The notes beneath the pieces are model-generated. The model did not search any database, was not told the DNA's origin, and worked only from the letters and a program-made list of their open reading frames with translations. From Rhizobium sp. Root482 (GTDB taxonomy: Bacteria; Pseudomonadota; Alphaproteobacteria; Rhizobiales; Rhizobiaceae), in contig NZ_LMFA01000021.1 in the NCBI RefSeq assembly GCF_001426565.1, forward strand, positions 124,001 to 188,000: DNA of 64,000 bases, given 5' to 3'. Each line of letters starts with the position of its first letter. Positions within the stretch are counted from its first letter, which is position 1. Positions 1 through 9,490 of this stretch are shown in pieces. The translations under genes were made by a program, and so were the position numbers.

Positions 1-116
1 ATGAGAAAATACATTACCACGAAGATCAGCAGAAACGGCAGGATCGACATGAGAATATCGGCGCCGCCGGCGCCTGCGCCGGGTACTGTCTGGGCGAATG
101 CTTCGGTAATGAACAT
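1..116 (-). CDS. yajC: Preprotein translocase subunit YajC, N-terminal part (cut by window edge)
   Basis: Reading the minus strand from an ATG at 114-116 gives about 38 residues that begin MFITEAFAQ, continue with a Gly/Ala-rich stretch, and run into a hydrophobic segment with the core ILPFLLIFVVMYF. That is the N-terminal pattern of YajC, the small single-span inner-membrane partner of SecDF in the Sec translocase. A good Shine-Dalgarno sequence (AAGGAGTG on the minus strand, 121-128) sits just upstream. The gene leaves the window at base 1; secD and secF would be expected beyond it. It is divergent from the DUF815 ATPase at 359. Identification rests on a short but characteristic N-terminus. 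Confidence 0.85.
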   Translation of the reverse strand, partial: MFITEAFAQTVPGAGAGGADILMSILPFLLIFVVMYFL

Positions 117-358
117 CTATCACTCCTTGGGATGCGGCTCGGGCGGACAATGCCCCTGTCAAGACCGCCGAAATATAGGAAAGGCTGATATGAATGCAAT
201 AACAGACCAACCCGCTCTCGTTCAGCCTCTTACAGCAAATTGCCTGAAGGCGAAGCACTTTCTGCCGGATTTCGCCTCTTTTACCGTTCTCCGGCCCATG
301 CTACCGGACGGACCTGCGGAGATGACGAAGGACAGCCACGACGGCTTGGAGGATATAC

Positions 359-1231
359 ATGCAGGATACGAAAATCGACGTTCTGATCGCCGAAATGCGC
401 AAGCTTTCCGAAGCCATCGAGCGGATTGCCGGTCCGGCCCCCGCCGTCAACGACTGGAATGCCGCGGAGTGTTTCGTCTGGTCGCCCCAGCGCCTGCATC
501 TGCAGCCGGTCGCCAAGCCGAACCGGGTCGAACTGGATTTGATCCAGGCGGTGGACCATGTCCGGGACATCCTGTTCGACAATACGTTGCGTTTCGCGCA
601 GGGCTTTCCGGCAAACAACGTCCTTCTCTGGGGCGCGCGGGGCATGGGGAAATCCTCCCTCGTAAAGGCTGTACATGCAAGCGTCACTCGCGACCGGCAG
701 ACACCCCTGAAGCTCGTCGAGGTGCACCGCGAGGATATCGCCACGCTGCCGACGCTGATGGAAATCCTCAAGAGCGCGCCGGTACCGATCATCGTCTTCT
801 GCGACGATCTCTCCTTCGATCATGACGATACGTCCTATAAGTCGCTGAAGGCGGTTCTCGATGGCGGGATTGAAGGTCGGCCGGCCAATGTCCTGCTCTA
901 TGCGACATCCAATCGCCGACATCTCCTGCCGCGCCACATGATGGAAAACGAACAGTCGACGGCCATCAATCCTTCCGAAGCCGTCGAGGAGAAGGTGTCG
1001 CTTTCGGACCGTTTCGGGCTCTGGCTCGGTTTCTACAAATGCAGCCAGGACGATTACCTGGCGATGATCGACGGCTATGCCGCCCATTTCGGGTTGGGAA
1101 CCGACCGGGCGCAGATGCATGCCGAAGCGCTCGAATGGAGCACGACGCGAGGCGCCCGCTCCGGACGCGTCGCCTGGCAGTTCATCCAGGATCTCGCCGG
1201 CCGTTCGCACAAGAAGATCGATCTCTCCTGA
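359..1231 (+). CDS. DUF815 family AAA-type ATPase
   Basis: 290 residues. A Walker A loop (WGARGMGKSS, about residues 91-100) is followed by a Walker B-like segment (IIVFCDDLSF, about 144-153), and the C-terminal part carries further AAA-like blocks, including a sensor-1-type YATSNRR. This is the DUF815 family of predicted P-loop ATPases that often sits next to yajC-secDF in alphaproteobacteria. The biological role of the family is not established. The ATG at 359 has a strong ribosome-binding site (GGAGG ending 6-7 bases upstream). The gene stands alone, divergent from yajC and convergent with the response regulator that ends at 1254. Confidence 0.85.
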   Translation: MQDTKIDVLIAEMRKLSEAIERIAGPAPAVNDWNAAECFVWSPQRLHLQPVAKPNRVELDLIQAVDHVRDILFDNTLRFAQGFPANNVLLWGARGMGKSSLVKAVHASVTRDRQTPLKLVEVHREDIATLPTLMEILKSAPVPIIVFCDDLSFDHDDTSYKSLKAVLDGGIEGRPANVLLYATSNRRHLLPRHMMENEQSTAINPSEAVEEKVSLSDRFGLWLGFYKCSQDDYLAMIDGYAAHFGLGTDRAQMHAEALEWSTTRGARSGRVAWQFIQDLAGRSHKKIDLS

Positions 1232-1253
1232 GCCACTGCCCAAGCTTCACAGG

Positions 1254-1679
1254 TCAGCGAGGCGTCGGCGTATAGGGATGGAAGGCGACATCGATCCAGA
1301 AACGGGCGAATCCCTCGGCAAACCGTCGATAGCCGCCGAGCGAAGAAGGTTTTAGCGCGTAGGCATTGGCGCCTTGCGCATAGGACAGGTGGACATCGGC
1401 CGGATTCATTGAGGATGTCAGAACGATGACGGGAAGGACCGCCGTCTTCTTGTCGGTGCGAATGCGCTTCAGCAGTTCCATGCCATCGGTGCCCGGCATG
1501 TTGATATCCAGCAGCACATAATCGAACAATTCCCCCGAGAGGCACCTCGCCGCCGCGTCGCCATCGGCGATATGCGTAACTTCCAGATCCTCGGTGACGT
1601 CGGAAAACGCCCGGATGACGAACTGCGCGTCGATCGGATCGTCATCGACGACAAGCAGCTTTTTGGTCCGGTTTTGCAA
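1254..1679 (-). CDS. Single-domain response regulator (CheY/Rcp1-like)
   Basis: 141 residues consisting only of a receiver domain. The acidic pocket DDD is at residues 12-14, the phospho-acceptor is D58 (LLDINMPG), the switch Thr is T88 (LTSS) and the conserved Lys is K110. There is no output domain. The spacing and the VVDDDPIDAQF start resemble Rcp1-type regulators paired with Cph1-like kinases. It lies 20 bp downstream of the histidine kinase on the same strand, so the two are very probably co-transcribed cognate partners. The downstream target cannot be read from the sequence; signalling by protein-protein contact or a phosphorelay is likely. Confidence 0.88.
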   Translation of the reverse strand: MQNRTKKLLVVDDDPIDAQFVIRAFSDVTEDLEVTHIADGDAAARCLSGELFDYVLLDINMPGTDGMELLKRIRTDKKTAVLPVIVLTSSMNPADVHLSYAQGANAYALKPSSLGGYRRFAEGFARFWIDVAFHPYTPTPR

Positions 1680-1699
1680 AAGTCTGGCTTTCTGCGCGG

Positions 1700-3565
1700 C
1701 TATGTCATGTCTGGTAGAAGCAGGACGAAACGTGCGCCCAGCGCGAATGTCGTGTCAAGCGACAAGCTGCCGTTATGGCTCTCGGCAATTCTTTTTGCCA
1801 GGGCCAGGCCTATGCCGGTGCCCTGGTAGACGCTTTCATCCCGGTGAAGGCGCTGGAACACGTCGAAGATCTTTTTCGCGAATCGCGGATCGACGCCTAT
1901 GCCGTTGTCCTCGAACGAAATGCGCAGCATGCCGTCCTCCTTCTCGCAAGAAATCCGGATAAGCGGCGGCACTCCTTCCCTGCGATATTTGATGGCGTTG
2001 CCGATCAGGTTCTGGCAGAGCCGCTTGAGCAGTTCGGGGTCGCCCTGGACCTTCGGCAGATTGGAGAACTCGAAGCCGGCACCGGCCTCTTGAATGAAGC
2101 TGTTGAGATTGAGGATTGCGTCGGCGATCACCTCGCCCATGGAGACGGTCTGCCAGTTGCCGATCTGGTCGGCGATCTGGGCGTAGTCGAGAAGACTGTC
2201 GACCAGTTGGTTCATGCGCCTGGCACTCTGGCGCAGATGCCGGGCATAGGTCGGAAGCTCCTCAAATTTGCCAGCGGCAAGCCCTTCCTCGATCATTTCA
2301 GAAAACATCGCCATATGCCGCAAGGGTGCCTTCAGGTCATGCGAAACGGTGCCGGTGAACTGGTGCAACGCCTCGTTCTTCCGCTGGAGTTCGGCATGTT
2401 GCTGGGCAATTCGCGTCTGCTGCTGCTTCAATTCGGTAATGTCACGGCCGACCGTGACATATTCGACGAGATTGCCTGCATCGAAGATGGCGATGTTGCA
2501 CCAGAGAACCCAGAATTCCTGGCCATCCGGCCGCAGACGACGCTGCTCGCGCATGACGGTCGGCTGCTCGGGGGAGAGATCGTCCAGCAAGGCGCCCAAT
2601 CGCGCCCGATCCGGTTCCGGCACGAATTTCATCAATGGCTCGCCGATCAACTCTGTCGCCGGCAAACCGATGAATTGGGCATAGCGGTCGTTGACGAAGG
2701 TGCAGCGCTTCTCCCTTGAGATGCGGACGATGAAATCAGGAATGCTCTGCACGAGGGAAAAATATTCAAGCCTTTGCCGGTCGCGGGCCAGTTCGGCTTC
2801 CTTCAGTTCGGTCACATCGATGCGCAGCACCACCGTGTTGCCGTCCCGCGTCGGCAGATTCTCCGCCCGCATCCAGCGGCCGTCGCCATAGGGGAAAACC
2901 TGCGTCCGGCTGGTGGGATTGCGGAAATCGCGCAGCCTCGAACCGATCCACTCCGCCGCTTCCGAGGGGGCTTTCGGTACGGTTGGATAATTTCCTGCCA
3001 GATGGGCGGCCTGCATGATGGCCTCGGCAGTCATGCCGACATGAAGATGCTCGCCCGCGGCCCCGCAAATCCGCCGATAGGCGTCGTTGTAGACGAGGAG
3101 GCGCTCGTCCTTGTCGAAGATCGCAAATCCTTCCGGTATCGCCTGCAACGCCGTATCGAGGGTTTCGGCGGCCTTGCGCCTTTGCGCATCCAGTTCGAGC
3201 AGATCGGAAATATCGTCGATGACGCCGATGAAGCCCTGTGCGCGCTCGTCTTCGCCAGCAACCTCGGTCACGCGCAAGCGGGCATCGAAAACCGTGCCAT
3301 CGGCCCGCTTCATGCAATAGACGGACGAGGAAAAACCCGGGTCACGGATCGTCGGCCAGTCCTTCTCCAGACAGTCGCGATACTCCATGTCGGATTCAAA
3401 GAGCACGCGTGCCTGAAGGCCGGTCATGTCACCGCCCGCATAGCCGAACTGTCGAATGGCCGCATCGTTGATGCCGATAACGACCTTCGCGGCGTCGAAG
3501 ATCACGACAGGATCGGGAAAACTGTCGTAGAGCGCCGTAATGAAATGTTTCTGCGCAATCGGCAT
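1700..3565 (-). CDS. Multi-PAS sensor histidine kinase
   Basis: 621 residues without obvious membrane spans, so probably cytosolic. Three PAS domains are visible at about 5-120, 128-255 and 267-378; the second has the conserved PEGFAIFDKDERLLVYN. After a short coiled linker comes a HisKA dimerisation domain with the phospho-acceptor H409 (TVSHDLKAPLRH), then the HATPase domain with N-box IGNAIKY (about 521-527), G1 DNGIGV (553-558) and G2 GTGIGLALA (582-590). The kinase core resembles that of Cph1-type light or redox kinases, but there is no GAF/PHY chromophore module. It precedes the receiver gene at 1254-1679. The input signal is unknown; no haem or flavin ligand residues could be assigned by eye. 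Confidence 0.87.
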   Translation of the reverse strand: MPIAQKHFITALYDSFPDPVVIFDAAKVVIGINDAAIRQFGYAGGDMTGLQARVLFESDMEYRDCLEKDWPTIRDPGFSSSVYCMKRADGTVFDARLRVTEVAGEDERAQGFIGVIDDISDLLELDAQRRKAAETLDTALQAIPEGFAIFDKDERLLVYNDAYRRICGAAGEHLHVGMTAEAIMQAAHLAGNYPTVPKAPSEAAEWIGSRLRDFRNPTSRTQVFPYGDGRWMRAENLPTRDGNTVVLRIDVTELKEAELARDRQRLEYFSLVQSIPDFIVRISREKRCTFVNDRYAQFIGLPATELIGEPLMKFVPEPDRARLGALLDDLSPEQPTVMREQRRLRPDGQEFWVLWCNIAIFDAGNLVEYVTVGRDITELKQQQTRIAQQHAELQRKNEALHQFTGTVSHDLKAPLRHMAMFSEMIEEGLAAGKFEELPTYARHLRQSARRMNQLVDSLLDYAQIADQIGNWQTVSMGEVIADAILNLNSFIQEAGAGFEFSNLPKVQGDPELLKRLCQNLIGNAIKYRREGVPPLIRISCEKEDGMLRISFEDNGIGVDPRFAKKIFDVFQRLHRDESVYQGTGIGLALAKRIAESHNGSLSLDTTFALGARFVLLLPDMT

Positions 3566-3619
3566 CGCGTTACCCGATCCATGCCTGGCCGTTCAAAAAT
3601 TTCCGGCTCCAAACGAAGA

Positions 3620-3640
3620 GAGACCGGCAAAACCAGTCTC
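3620..3640. terminator. Possible terminator between sufA and the histidine kinase
   Basis: Arms GAGACCGG and CCAGTCTC pair over 8 positions (one G-T) around a 5-base loop. A short T-run (TTTT) follows on the plus strand, and a T-rich but interrupted stretch follows on the minus strand. Its position downstream of sufA fits the end of the suf operon. Weak. Confidence 0.4.
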
Positions 3641-3679
3641 TTTTCATAGCATTACCCAGCGCTCATACGTGGATTATTT

Positions 3680-4072
3680 TCAGCTGGCACGGACAACCGC
3701 ATCGCCCTTGGCCGCCAATGCCGCCAGATCCGCGGGCTTCAGCTCGACCGATTCGCCGCAGCCGCAGGCCGATGTCTGGTTCGGATTGGTGAACGTGAAG
3801 CCCGCGCGTAGCGTCGAGACTTCGAAATCCATGCGGGTGCCGAGAAGATAGAGAACCGCTTCGGGCGCCACCCAGACCTGGGCACCCTGATGTTCGACAA
3901 GATCGTCCTTGGGATTGGGTTCGATCACGAGATCGACGGCATATTCCATGCCGGCACAGCCACCCTTCTTGATCCCGACGCGGATGCCCCGTGCCTCGCC
4001 GCCGGCATTCTCGACGATCGCCTTGACGCGGCCTGCGGCCGCATCGGTCAAAGTCATGATTGCAAAGCCCAT
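3680..4072 (-). CDS. sufA: Fe-S cluster assembly A-type carrier SufA
   Basis: 130 residues of the HesB/IscA/SufA family. The three cluster-binding cysteines are present: C39 (GGCAGMEY) and the C-terminal pair C103 and C105 (ACGCGES). A-type carriers receive clusters from the SufBCD scaffold and hand them to target apoproteins. It is the last gene of the suf operon, 87 bp after the sufT-like gene on the same strand. The first Met is kept (MGFAIMTLTDAAAGRVK), although the internal Met at residue 6 is also possible because the family usually begins near the TLT segment. Confidence 0.92.
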   Translation of the reverse strand: MGFAIMTLTDAAAGRVKAIVENAGGEARGIRVGIKKGGCAGMEYAVDLVIEPNPKDDLVEHQGAQVWVAPEAVLYLLGTRMDFEVSTLRAGFTFTNPNQTSACGCGESVELKPADLAALAAKGDAVVRAS

Positions 4073-4159
4073 CGGCGGTCTCCCTGTGACATCGGGTTCA
4101 AGGCCCGACGTTATCCGGATTGAATGTAATGCGGCGCGGTTAAGGGTTCAATACAAGCC

Positions 4160-4540
4160 TCAATACCAGCCGACGGCAACCTGCGCCTCTTCCGACATGC
4201 GATCCGGCGTCCATGGCGGATCGAAGGTCATCGACACTTCGACGCCGGAAATGCCCTCGACGGCGCCAACGGCATTCTCGACCCAGCCGGGCATTTCCCC
4301 GGCGACAGGGCAGCCGGGGGCCGTCAGCGTCATGGCGATCTTGACCATGCGATCGTCCTCGATGTCGATCTTGTAGATCAATCCGAGTTCGAAGATGTCG
4401 GCCGGAATTTCCGGATCATAGACCGTCTTCAGGGCGGCAATGACGTCGTCGCTGAGACGGGCAAGTTCATCCGCGGGGATAGTGGATTGAACAATCCCCT
4501 CGCGGGCGTCGATCTTGTCTTCAGTCATTTCCTGGCTCAT
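4160..4540 (-). CDS. sufT: SUF-associated MIP18/DUF59 family protein (SufT-like; SufX of the Agrobacterium suf operon)
   Basis: 126 residues from the ATG at 4538-4540, chosen over a longer frame because AAGGAA lies just upstream and the longer frame would run back into sufS. The DUF59 core is clear: a helical segment with YDPEIPADIFELGLIY, a beta region with MTLTAPGCPVAGEMP (one conserved Cys) and the C-terminal FDPPWTPDRMSEEA motif. Family members act in Fe-S protein maturation, probably at the cluster transfer stage. It begins 11 bp after sufS within the operon, which supports that role. The gene name follows the usual annotation; mechanism is inferred. Confidence 0.88.
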   Translation of the reverse strand: MSQEMTEDKIDAREGIVQSTIPADELARLSDDVIAALKTVYDPEIPADIFELGLIYKIDIEDDRMVKIAMTLTAPGCPVAGEMPGWVENAVGAVEGISGVEVSMTFDPPWTPDRMSEEAQVAVGWY

Positions 4541-4551
4541 CAGTCCATTCC

Positions 4552-5793
4552 TTACGCGAAGAATTTGCGGGCTTGGTCCAGCGCATCGACGAGGACGTCC
4601 ACTTCCGCCCGGGTATTGTAGAGGCCGAAGGATGCGCGGCAGGTCGAGGTCACGCCGAAGCGCCTCAAAAGCGGCTGGGCGCAATGGGTGCCCGCCCGCA
4701 CCGCAACCCCTGCCCGGTCGATGACCATCGAGACGTCATGGGCATGGATGCCGTTCAGTTCGAAGGAGAAGATGCCGCCCTTGCCCGGCGCCGTGCCGAT
4801 GATGCGCAGCGAATTGACAGAAGACAGCCGCTCCTGGGCATAGGCTGCCAGGTCAGCTTCATGAGCGGCGATGGCAGAGCGGCCGATCTTTTCCATATAG
4901 TCGAGCGCGTGGCCGAGCCCGATCGCCTGGACGATCGGCGGCGTGCCCGCTTCGAAACGGTGCGGCGGATCATTGTAGGTGACGGTATCCTCGGTCACCT
5001 CGACAATCATTTCACCGCCGCCCATGAAGGGCCGCATCTCCTTCAGCCGGTCCGTCTTGCCGTAGAGAACGCCGATGCCTGACGGGCCGTAAAGCTTGTG
5101 GCCGGTCATCACATACCAATCGCAATCGATATCCTGAACATCGACCGGCATGTGCACGGCGCCCTGGCTGCCATCGACCAGTACCGGAATGCCGCGCTCA
5201 TGGGCGATGCGGCAGATTTCCTTGACCGGGACGACGGTGCCGAGCGCATTCGACATATGGGTGATGGCGACGAGCTTTGTGTTGTCCGTCAGGCGCTTGG
5301 CGAAATCATCGACATGGAGCGCGCCTTCGTCATCGACCGGCACCCAGACAAGTTTTGCGCCCTGCCGTTCGCGGATCAGATGCCATGGTACGATATTGGA
5401 GTGATGTTCCATGATCGACAGGACGATCTCGTCGCCTTCGCCGATCTTCGGCATGCCATAGCCATAGGCAACCGTATTGATCGCCTCGGTCGACGATTTG
5501 GTGAAGACGATATTATCGACCGAAGGCGCGTTCAGGAAGCGGCGCACCTTTTCGCGCGCGCCCTCATAGGCATCCGTCGCCGCATTGGAGAGGAAATGCA
5601 GGCCGCGATGGACATTGGCATATTCATTCGCATAGGCATGGGCGACCGCATCGATCACTGCCTGCGGTTTCTGTGCCGAGGCGCCGTTGTCGAGATAGAC
5701 GAGCGGCTTGCCGTAGACGCTCCGCGACAGGATCGGAAAATCCCGACGGATCGCCTCGACGTCGTAGGCGGGTTTCGGTAGCGAATGTTCCAT
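4552..5793 (-). CDS. sufS: Cysteine desulfurase SufS (class II, SufS1)
   Basis: 413 residues. It is a PLP-dependent cysteine desulfurase that takes sulfur from L-cysteine as a persulfide and delivers it to SufBCD. Visible features are the PLP lysine K233 (TGHKLYGPSG), the PLP-contacting His in ITHMSNALG, the catalytic C371 (RAGTHCAQP) in the short loop typical of group II enzymes, and the C-terminal STCRASFGLYNT. Length is typical. No sufE is present in the window; the sulfur acceptor is encoded elsewhere or replaced. Fifth gene of the operon, 44 bp after sufD. Confidence 0.95.
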   Translation of the reverse strand: MEHSLPKPAYDVEAIRRDFPILSRSVYGKPLVYLDNGASAQKPQAVIDAVAHAYANEYANVHRGLHFLSNAATDAYEGAREKVRRFLNAPSVDNIVFTKSSTEAINTVAYGYGMPKIGEGDEIVLSIMEHHSNIVPWHLIRERQGAKLVWVPVDDEGALHVDDFAKRLTDNTKLVAITHMSNALGTVVPVKEICRIAHERGIPVLVDGSQGAVHMPVDVQDIDCDWYVMTGHKLYGPSGIGVLYGKTDRLKEMRPFMGGGEMIVEVTEDTVTYNDPPHRFEAGTPPIVQAIGLGHALDYMEKIGRSAIAAHEADLAAYAQERLSSVNSLRIIGTAPGKGGIFSFELNGIHAHDVSMVIDRAGVAVRAGTHCAQPLLRRFGVTSTCRASFGLYNTRAEVDVLVDALDQARKFFA

Positions 5794-5837
5794 GTCAAAC
5801 GTCCAGTCTCAGACGGGTTTGCGCCGGTCGGCCCGGC

Positions 5838-7112
5838 TCACGCGTGTTTTTCGAGCCAGGCGGAAATGATCGTTTCCAGAGTCTCGATCAGCCCCTCATC
5901 CTCGAGTTCCTCGACGATCTCATCGACGAACGCATTGACCAGCATGGCCCGCGCCTTGTTTTCCGGAATGCCCCGCGCCCGCAGATAGTAGAGATGCGTC
6001 GGGTTGATATCGATTACCGTGGCGCCATGACCGCACTGAACGTCATCGGCAAAGATCTCCAATTCCGGCTTGGCGGAGAAATCCGCGTCATCGGAGAGAA
6101 GCAGCGTGTTGCAGGCCATTTTGGCATCGGTCTTCTGCGCATCGGGAGCAACCCGGATCTGGCCCTGGAAGACCCCCTTGGCGCGGTCGAACAGGACATT
6201 GCGGATGACCTCCTTCGATGTCGTGTTCGGCACGTCATGACCGAGCGTGAAGGTCACGTCGGTATGGGTGTCTCCGCCGAGCAAATTGATGCCGCGCAGC
6301 TGGAAATCGGCGCCCTCGCCGGTGGTGACGCCATGGATTTCCTGGCGCACCAGCTTGCCGCCGGCATTGATGATGAAGAGGCGAAGCTTGGCATTGGCGC
6401 CGAGATCGAAATTCACCTGGGCCAGATGGCTGTCGCTCGCACCCTGCTGCTGCAGGATGATCCAGGTGATCTCGGCGCTGTCGTCGAGGATGAGATCGCT
6501 GACGACTGTGACGAGGCTTGCCGCGTCGCCCACCGAAAGGTGGCGTTCGATGACGGTGGCCCTGGAATTGGCGCCGAAGGTGACCGGAAACCGCGAATGG
6601 CTCTGGCCGGCGCTCTGTACCAGCTGAAGTTCCAGCGGCTGTTCCAGCACGGTGCCTTCCGGCACCTCGATCTCGAAGCCATCGCGTACGAAGCTACCGT
6701 TGATGCGGCCGATGGCATCGTCGGTGTCGCGCTCGATCAGATCGGCGGCGGCAACACCTTCGACCAGGCTTTCGGCATAGGAGCGCAGATTTATACCGGC
6801 CGGCGCGGTCTTGACGTCAGCCTTGCCGTTCAGGACCGAAAGGACCGAGGAACCCGCGACGAGTGGCTCGACCCTCTGCGCGAAGGCCGAGGGATCATGG
6901 GCAGGCACGGCCCGCAAAAGCGCGCGCAGGTCCGTATAATGCCAGGCTTCCACACGGCGTGTCGGTAGGCCCTGCCTCTTCAGGTCGGCAAGCAGCGCAT
7001 CGCGGGCGGACAACACGGCGCCCTCGCCCGGCAATTCGCCGATCATGGCCGTATAGGCATCGACAAGGGCCGTTTCGGCGGCCGTCATCGTGATTGCCGT
7101 TTGCATGTTCAT
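5838..7112 (-). CDS. sufD: Fe-S cluster assembly scaffold protein SufD
   Basis: 424 residues. The N-terminal helical region (about 1-130) is followed by the right-handed beta-helix core shared with SufB. The C-terminal signature is present (DDVQCGHGATVIDINPTHLYY, read in two parts, with the conserved Cys and His), then the typical ARGIPENKARAMLVNAFVDE. SufD pairs with SufB and SufC to form the SufBC2D scaffold and is needed for iron acquisition. The ATG at 7112 has GGAGAG 5 bases upstream. It follows sufC by 11 bp, indicating tight co-expression. Confidence 0.95.
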   Translation of the reverse strand: MNMQTAITMTAAETALVDAYTAMIGELPGEGAVLSARDALLADLKRQGLPTRRVEAWHYTDLRALLRAVPAHDPSAFAQRVEPLVAGSSVLSVLNGKADVKTAPAGINLRSYAESLVEGVAAADLIERDTDDAIGRINGSFVRDGFEIEVPEGTVLEQPLELQLVQSAGQSHSRFPVTFGANSRATVIERHLSVGDAASLVTVVSDLILDDSAEITWIILQQQGASDSHLAQVNFDLGANAKLRLFIINAGGKLVRQEIHGVTTGEGADFQLRGINLLGGDTHTDVTFTLGHDVPNTTSKEVIRNVLFDRAKGVFQGQIRVAPDAQKTDAKMACNTLLLSDDADFSAKPELEIFADDVQCGHGATVIDINPTHLYYLRARGIPENKARAMLVNAFVDEIVEELEDEGLIETLETIISAWLEKHA

Positions 7113-7123
7113 GATGGCTCTCC

Positions 7124-7879
7124 TCAGGCTGCCGCGCCGATGATGTCGGCGTAGCCATTGGCTTCGAGATCGAGCGCCAGCGACTTGTCGCCGGACTTGA
7201 TGACCTGGCCCTTGTAGAGAACATGGACCGTATCCGGCACGATATATTCGAGCAGGCGCTGGTAATGGGTAATGACGATGACCGCCCGATCCGGCGAGCG
7301 CAGCGCATTGACGCCGTCGGCGACGATCTTCAGGGCATCGATATCGAGGCCAGAGTCGGTCTCATCGAGCACGCAGAGCTTCGGCTCCAGGAGCGCCATC
7401 TGCAGGATTTCCGCACGCTTCTTCTCGCCGCCGGAGAAGCCGACATTGAGCGGCCGCTTCAGCATGTCTGGATTGATGTGCAGCCGGGCGGATGCTTCCT
7501 TGACGCGGCGGATGAAATCCGGGGTCGTCAGTTCGGCCTCGCCGCGGAACTTGCGTTGCTCGTTCATCGCCACCTTGAGGAACTGCATGGTAGCCACGCC
7601 CGGGATTTCAACCGGATACTGGAAGGCAAGGAAAATGCCCTTGGCAGCGCGCTCGGAGGGATCGAGCTCCAGAATGCTCTCGCCATTGTAGAGAATATCG
7701 CCTTCGGTCACTTCATAGTCTTCGCGGCCCGACAGGATGTAGGACAGCGTCGACTTGCCGGAGCCGTTCGGTCCCATGATGGCAGCGACTTCACCGGCCT
7801 TTACGGTCAGGTTCAGGCCACGGATGATCTCGGTGCCATCTTCGGCGATGCGGGCATGGAGGTTTCTGATTTCAAGCAT
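7124..7879 (-). CDS. sufC: Fe-S cluster assembly ATPase SufC
   Basis: 251 residues of ABC-type ATPase without membrane domains. The Walker A is GPNGSGKST (36-44), the signature is FSGGEKKRAEI rather than LSGGQ, as usual for SufC, and Walker B leads into the LDETDSGLD motif specific to the family. The switch His is in VIVITHYQRLL. SufC powers conformational change of the SufBD scaffold. AAGGGAAG lies 9 bases before the ATG. There is a 73 bp gap from sufB, and sufD follows after 11 bp. Confidence 0.96.
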   Translation of the reverse strand: MLEIRNLHARIAEDGTEIIRGLNLTVKAGEVAAIMGPNGSGKSTLSYILSGREDYEVTEGDILYNGESILELDPSERAAKGIFLAFQYPVEIPGVATMQFLKVAMNEQRKFRGEAELTTPDFIRRVKEASARLHINPDMLKRPLNVGFSGGEKKRAEILQMALLEPKLCVLDETDSGLDIDALKIVADGVNALRSPDRAVIVITHYQRLLEYIVPDTVHVLYKGQVIKSGDKSLALDLEANGYADIIGAAA

Positions 7880-7952
7880 TTTGTTCTTCCCTTGGGAACG
7901 AATAGAGGTGCACGCGGCGGCGCGTGCGGTAGGTTCGAATGGGTGGCGGGCC

Positions 7953-9422
7953 TTAGCCCACCGAGCCTTCCAGCGAAATCCCGATCAGCTTCTGCGCTTC
8001 CACGGCGAATTCCATCGGCAGTTCCTGGATGACTTCCTTGACGAAGCCGTTGACTATCAGGGCGATGGCGGCCTCCGTCGGAATGCCTCGCTGCAGGCAG
8101 TAGAACAGCTGGTCCTCGGAAATCTTCGACGTCGTCGCCTCATGCTCGAACTGGGCCGAGGAATTGCGCGCCTCGATATAGGGCACGGTATGAGCGCCGC
8201 ATTTGTCGCCGATCAGCAGACTGTCGCACTGGGTGAAATTGCGGGCGTTCTCCGCCTTGCGGTGGGTCGAGACCTGGCCGCGATAGGTATTCTGGCTGAC
8301 GCCGGCGGCGATGCCCTTGGAGACGATGCGGCTCGACGTGTTCTTGCCGAGATGGATCATCTTCGTGCCGCTGTCGATCTGCTGATGGCCGTTCGAGACG
8401 GCGATCGAATAGAATTCGCCGCGCGATCCGTCGCCGCGCAGGATGCAGGACGGATATTTCCAGGTGATCGCCGAGCCGGTTTCGACCTGCGTCCAGGAAA
8501 TCTTCGAGTTCTTGCCACGGCAATCGCCCCGCTTGGTGACGAAATTGTAGATGCCGCCCTTGCCTTCCTTGTCGCCCGGATACCAGTTCTGGACGGTGGA
8601 ATACTTGATTTCCGCATCATCGAGGGCAACCAGTTCGACGACGGCCGCATGCAGCTGGTTTTCGTCACGCTGCGGCGCCGTGCAGCCTTCCAGATAGGAG
8701 ACATAGGCCCCGTCTTCGGCGATGATCAGCGTACGCTCGAACTGGCCGGTGCCCTTTTCGTTGATACGGAAATAAGTCGACAGCTCCATCGGGCAGCGAA
8801 CGCCCTTCGGCACGAAGACGAAGGAGCCATCGGTAAAGACGGCCGAATTCAGCGTCGCATAATAATTGTCGGTCGTCGGCACGACGGTACCGAGATATTT
8901 CTTCACCAGTTCCGGATGCTCGCGAATGGCTTCGGAGATCGACATGAAGATCACGCCGGCCTTCTTCAGCTCTTCCTTGAAGGTGGTGACGACGGAAACC
9001 GAATCGAACACGGCATCGACGGCGATCCGCGGCTTCTCGACGCCGGCAAGGATCTCCTGCTCGCGGAGCGGAATGCCCAGCTTCTCGTAAACCTTCAAAA
9101 GCTCCGGATCGACATCATCGATGGATGTCGGCCCGGGCGTGCTTTTCGGTGCGGCGTAATAATGAATGTCGTTGAAGTCGATCTTCGGGTAATTGACACG
9201 CGCCCAGGTCGGCTCTTCCAGAGTCAGCCAGCGCCGATAGGCGTCAAGGCGCCATTCCAGCATCCATTCGGGCTCGTCCTTCTTAGCCGAAATGAAGCGG
9301 ATGATGTCCTCGGACAGGCCCTTGGGCGCCTTGTCCATCTCGATCGTGGTCTCAAACCCATATTTGTACTGGTCCACATCGATCAGAGCGACCTGATCGA
9401 TTGTTTCCTGGACGGCTGCCAT
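7953..9422 (-). CDS. sufB: Fe-S cluster assembly scaffold protein SufB
   Basis: 489 residues from the ATG at 9420-9422 ([10 protein letters not shown]), preferred over an upstream start at 9467 because GGAG sits 6 bases before it. The sequence is nearly canonical: [21 protein letters not shown], the beta-helix, the [16 protein letters not shown] block, and the C-terminal [24 protein letters not shown] containing the residues that form the SufB-SufD interface. It is the main scaffold on which the cluster is built. It is the second gene of the operon, but 144 bp separate it from sufS2, and an inverted repeat lies in that gap. Confidence 0.96.
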   Translation of the reverse strand: MAAVQETIDQVALIDVDQYKYGFETTIEMDKAPKGLSEDIIRFISAKKDEPEWMLEWRLDAYRRWLTLEEPTWARVNYPKIDFNDIHYYAAPKSTPGPTSIDDVDPELLKVYEKLGIPLREQEILAGVEKPRIAVDAVFDSVSVVTTFKEELKKAGVIFMSISEAIREHPELVKKYLGTVVPTTDNYYATLNSAVFTDGSFVFVPKGVRCPMELSTYFRINEKGTGQFERTLIIAEDGAYVSYLEGCTAPQRDENQLHAAVVELVALDDAEIKYSTVQNWYPGDKEGKGGIYNFVTKRGDCRGKNSKISWTQVETGSAITWKYPSCILRGDGSRGEFYSIAVSNGHQQIDSGTKMIHLGKNTSSRIVSKGIAAGVSQNTYRGQVSTHRKAENARNFTQCDSLLIGDKCGAHTVPYIEARNSSAQFEHEATTSKISEDQLFYCLQRGIPTEAAIALIVNGFVKEVIQELPMEFAVEAQKLIGISLEGSVG

Positions 9423-9470
9423 GTCGTTCTCCAATCTTGCCGGATCCAAGGTCCGGCAGCTTGTCAATAC

Positions 9471-9490
9471 GATGCAAGTTTCGTTGCATC
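9471..9490. promoter_or_regulatory. Inverted repeat upstream of sufB
   Basis: Perfect 7-bp arms GATGCAA and TTGCATC around the 6-base centre GTTTCG, located 49 bases before the sufB start in the 144-bp space after sufS2. It could be an operator for an internal promoter or an mRNA hairpin. No known consensus was matched. Confidence 0.45.

Noticed and set aside
1-825. Long plus-strand open frame at the window start
   Set aside because: It is out of frame with the DUF815 gene it overlaps, is Arg/Pro-rich without any family motif, and its first part is antisense to the yajC start.
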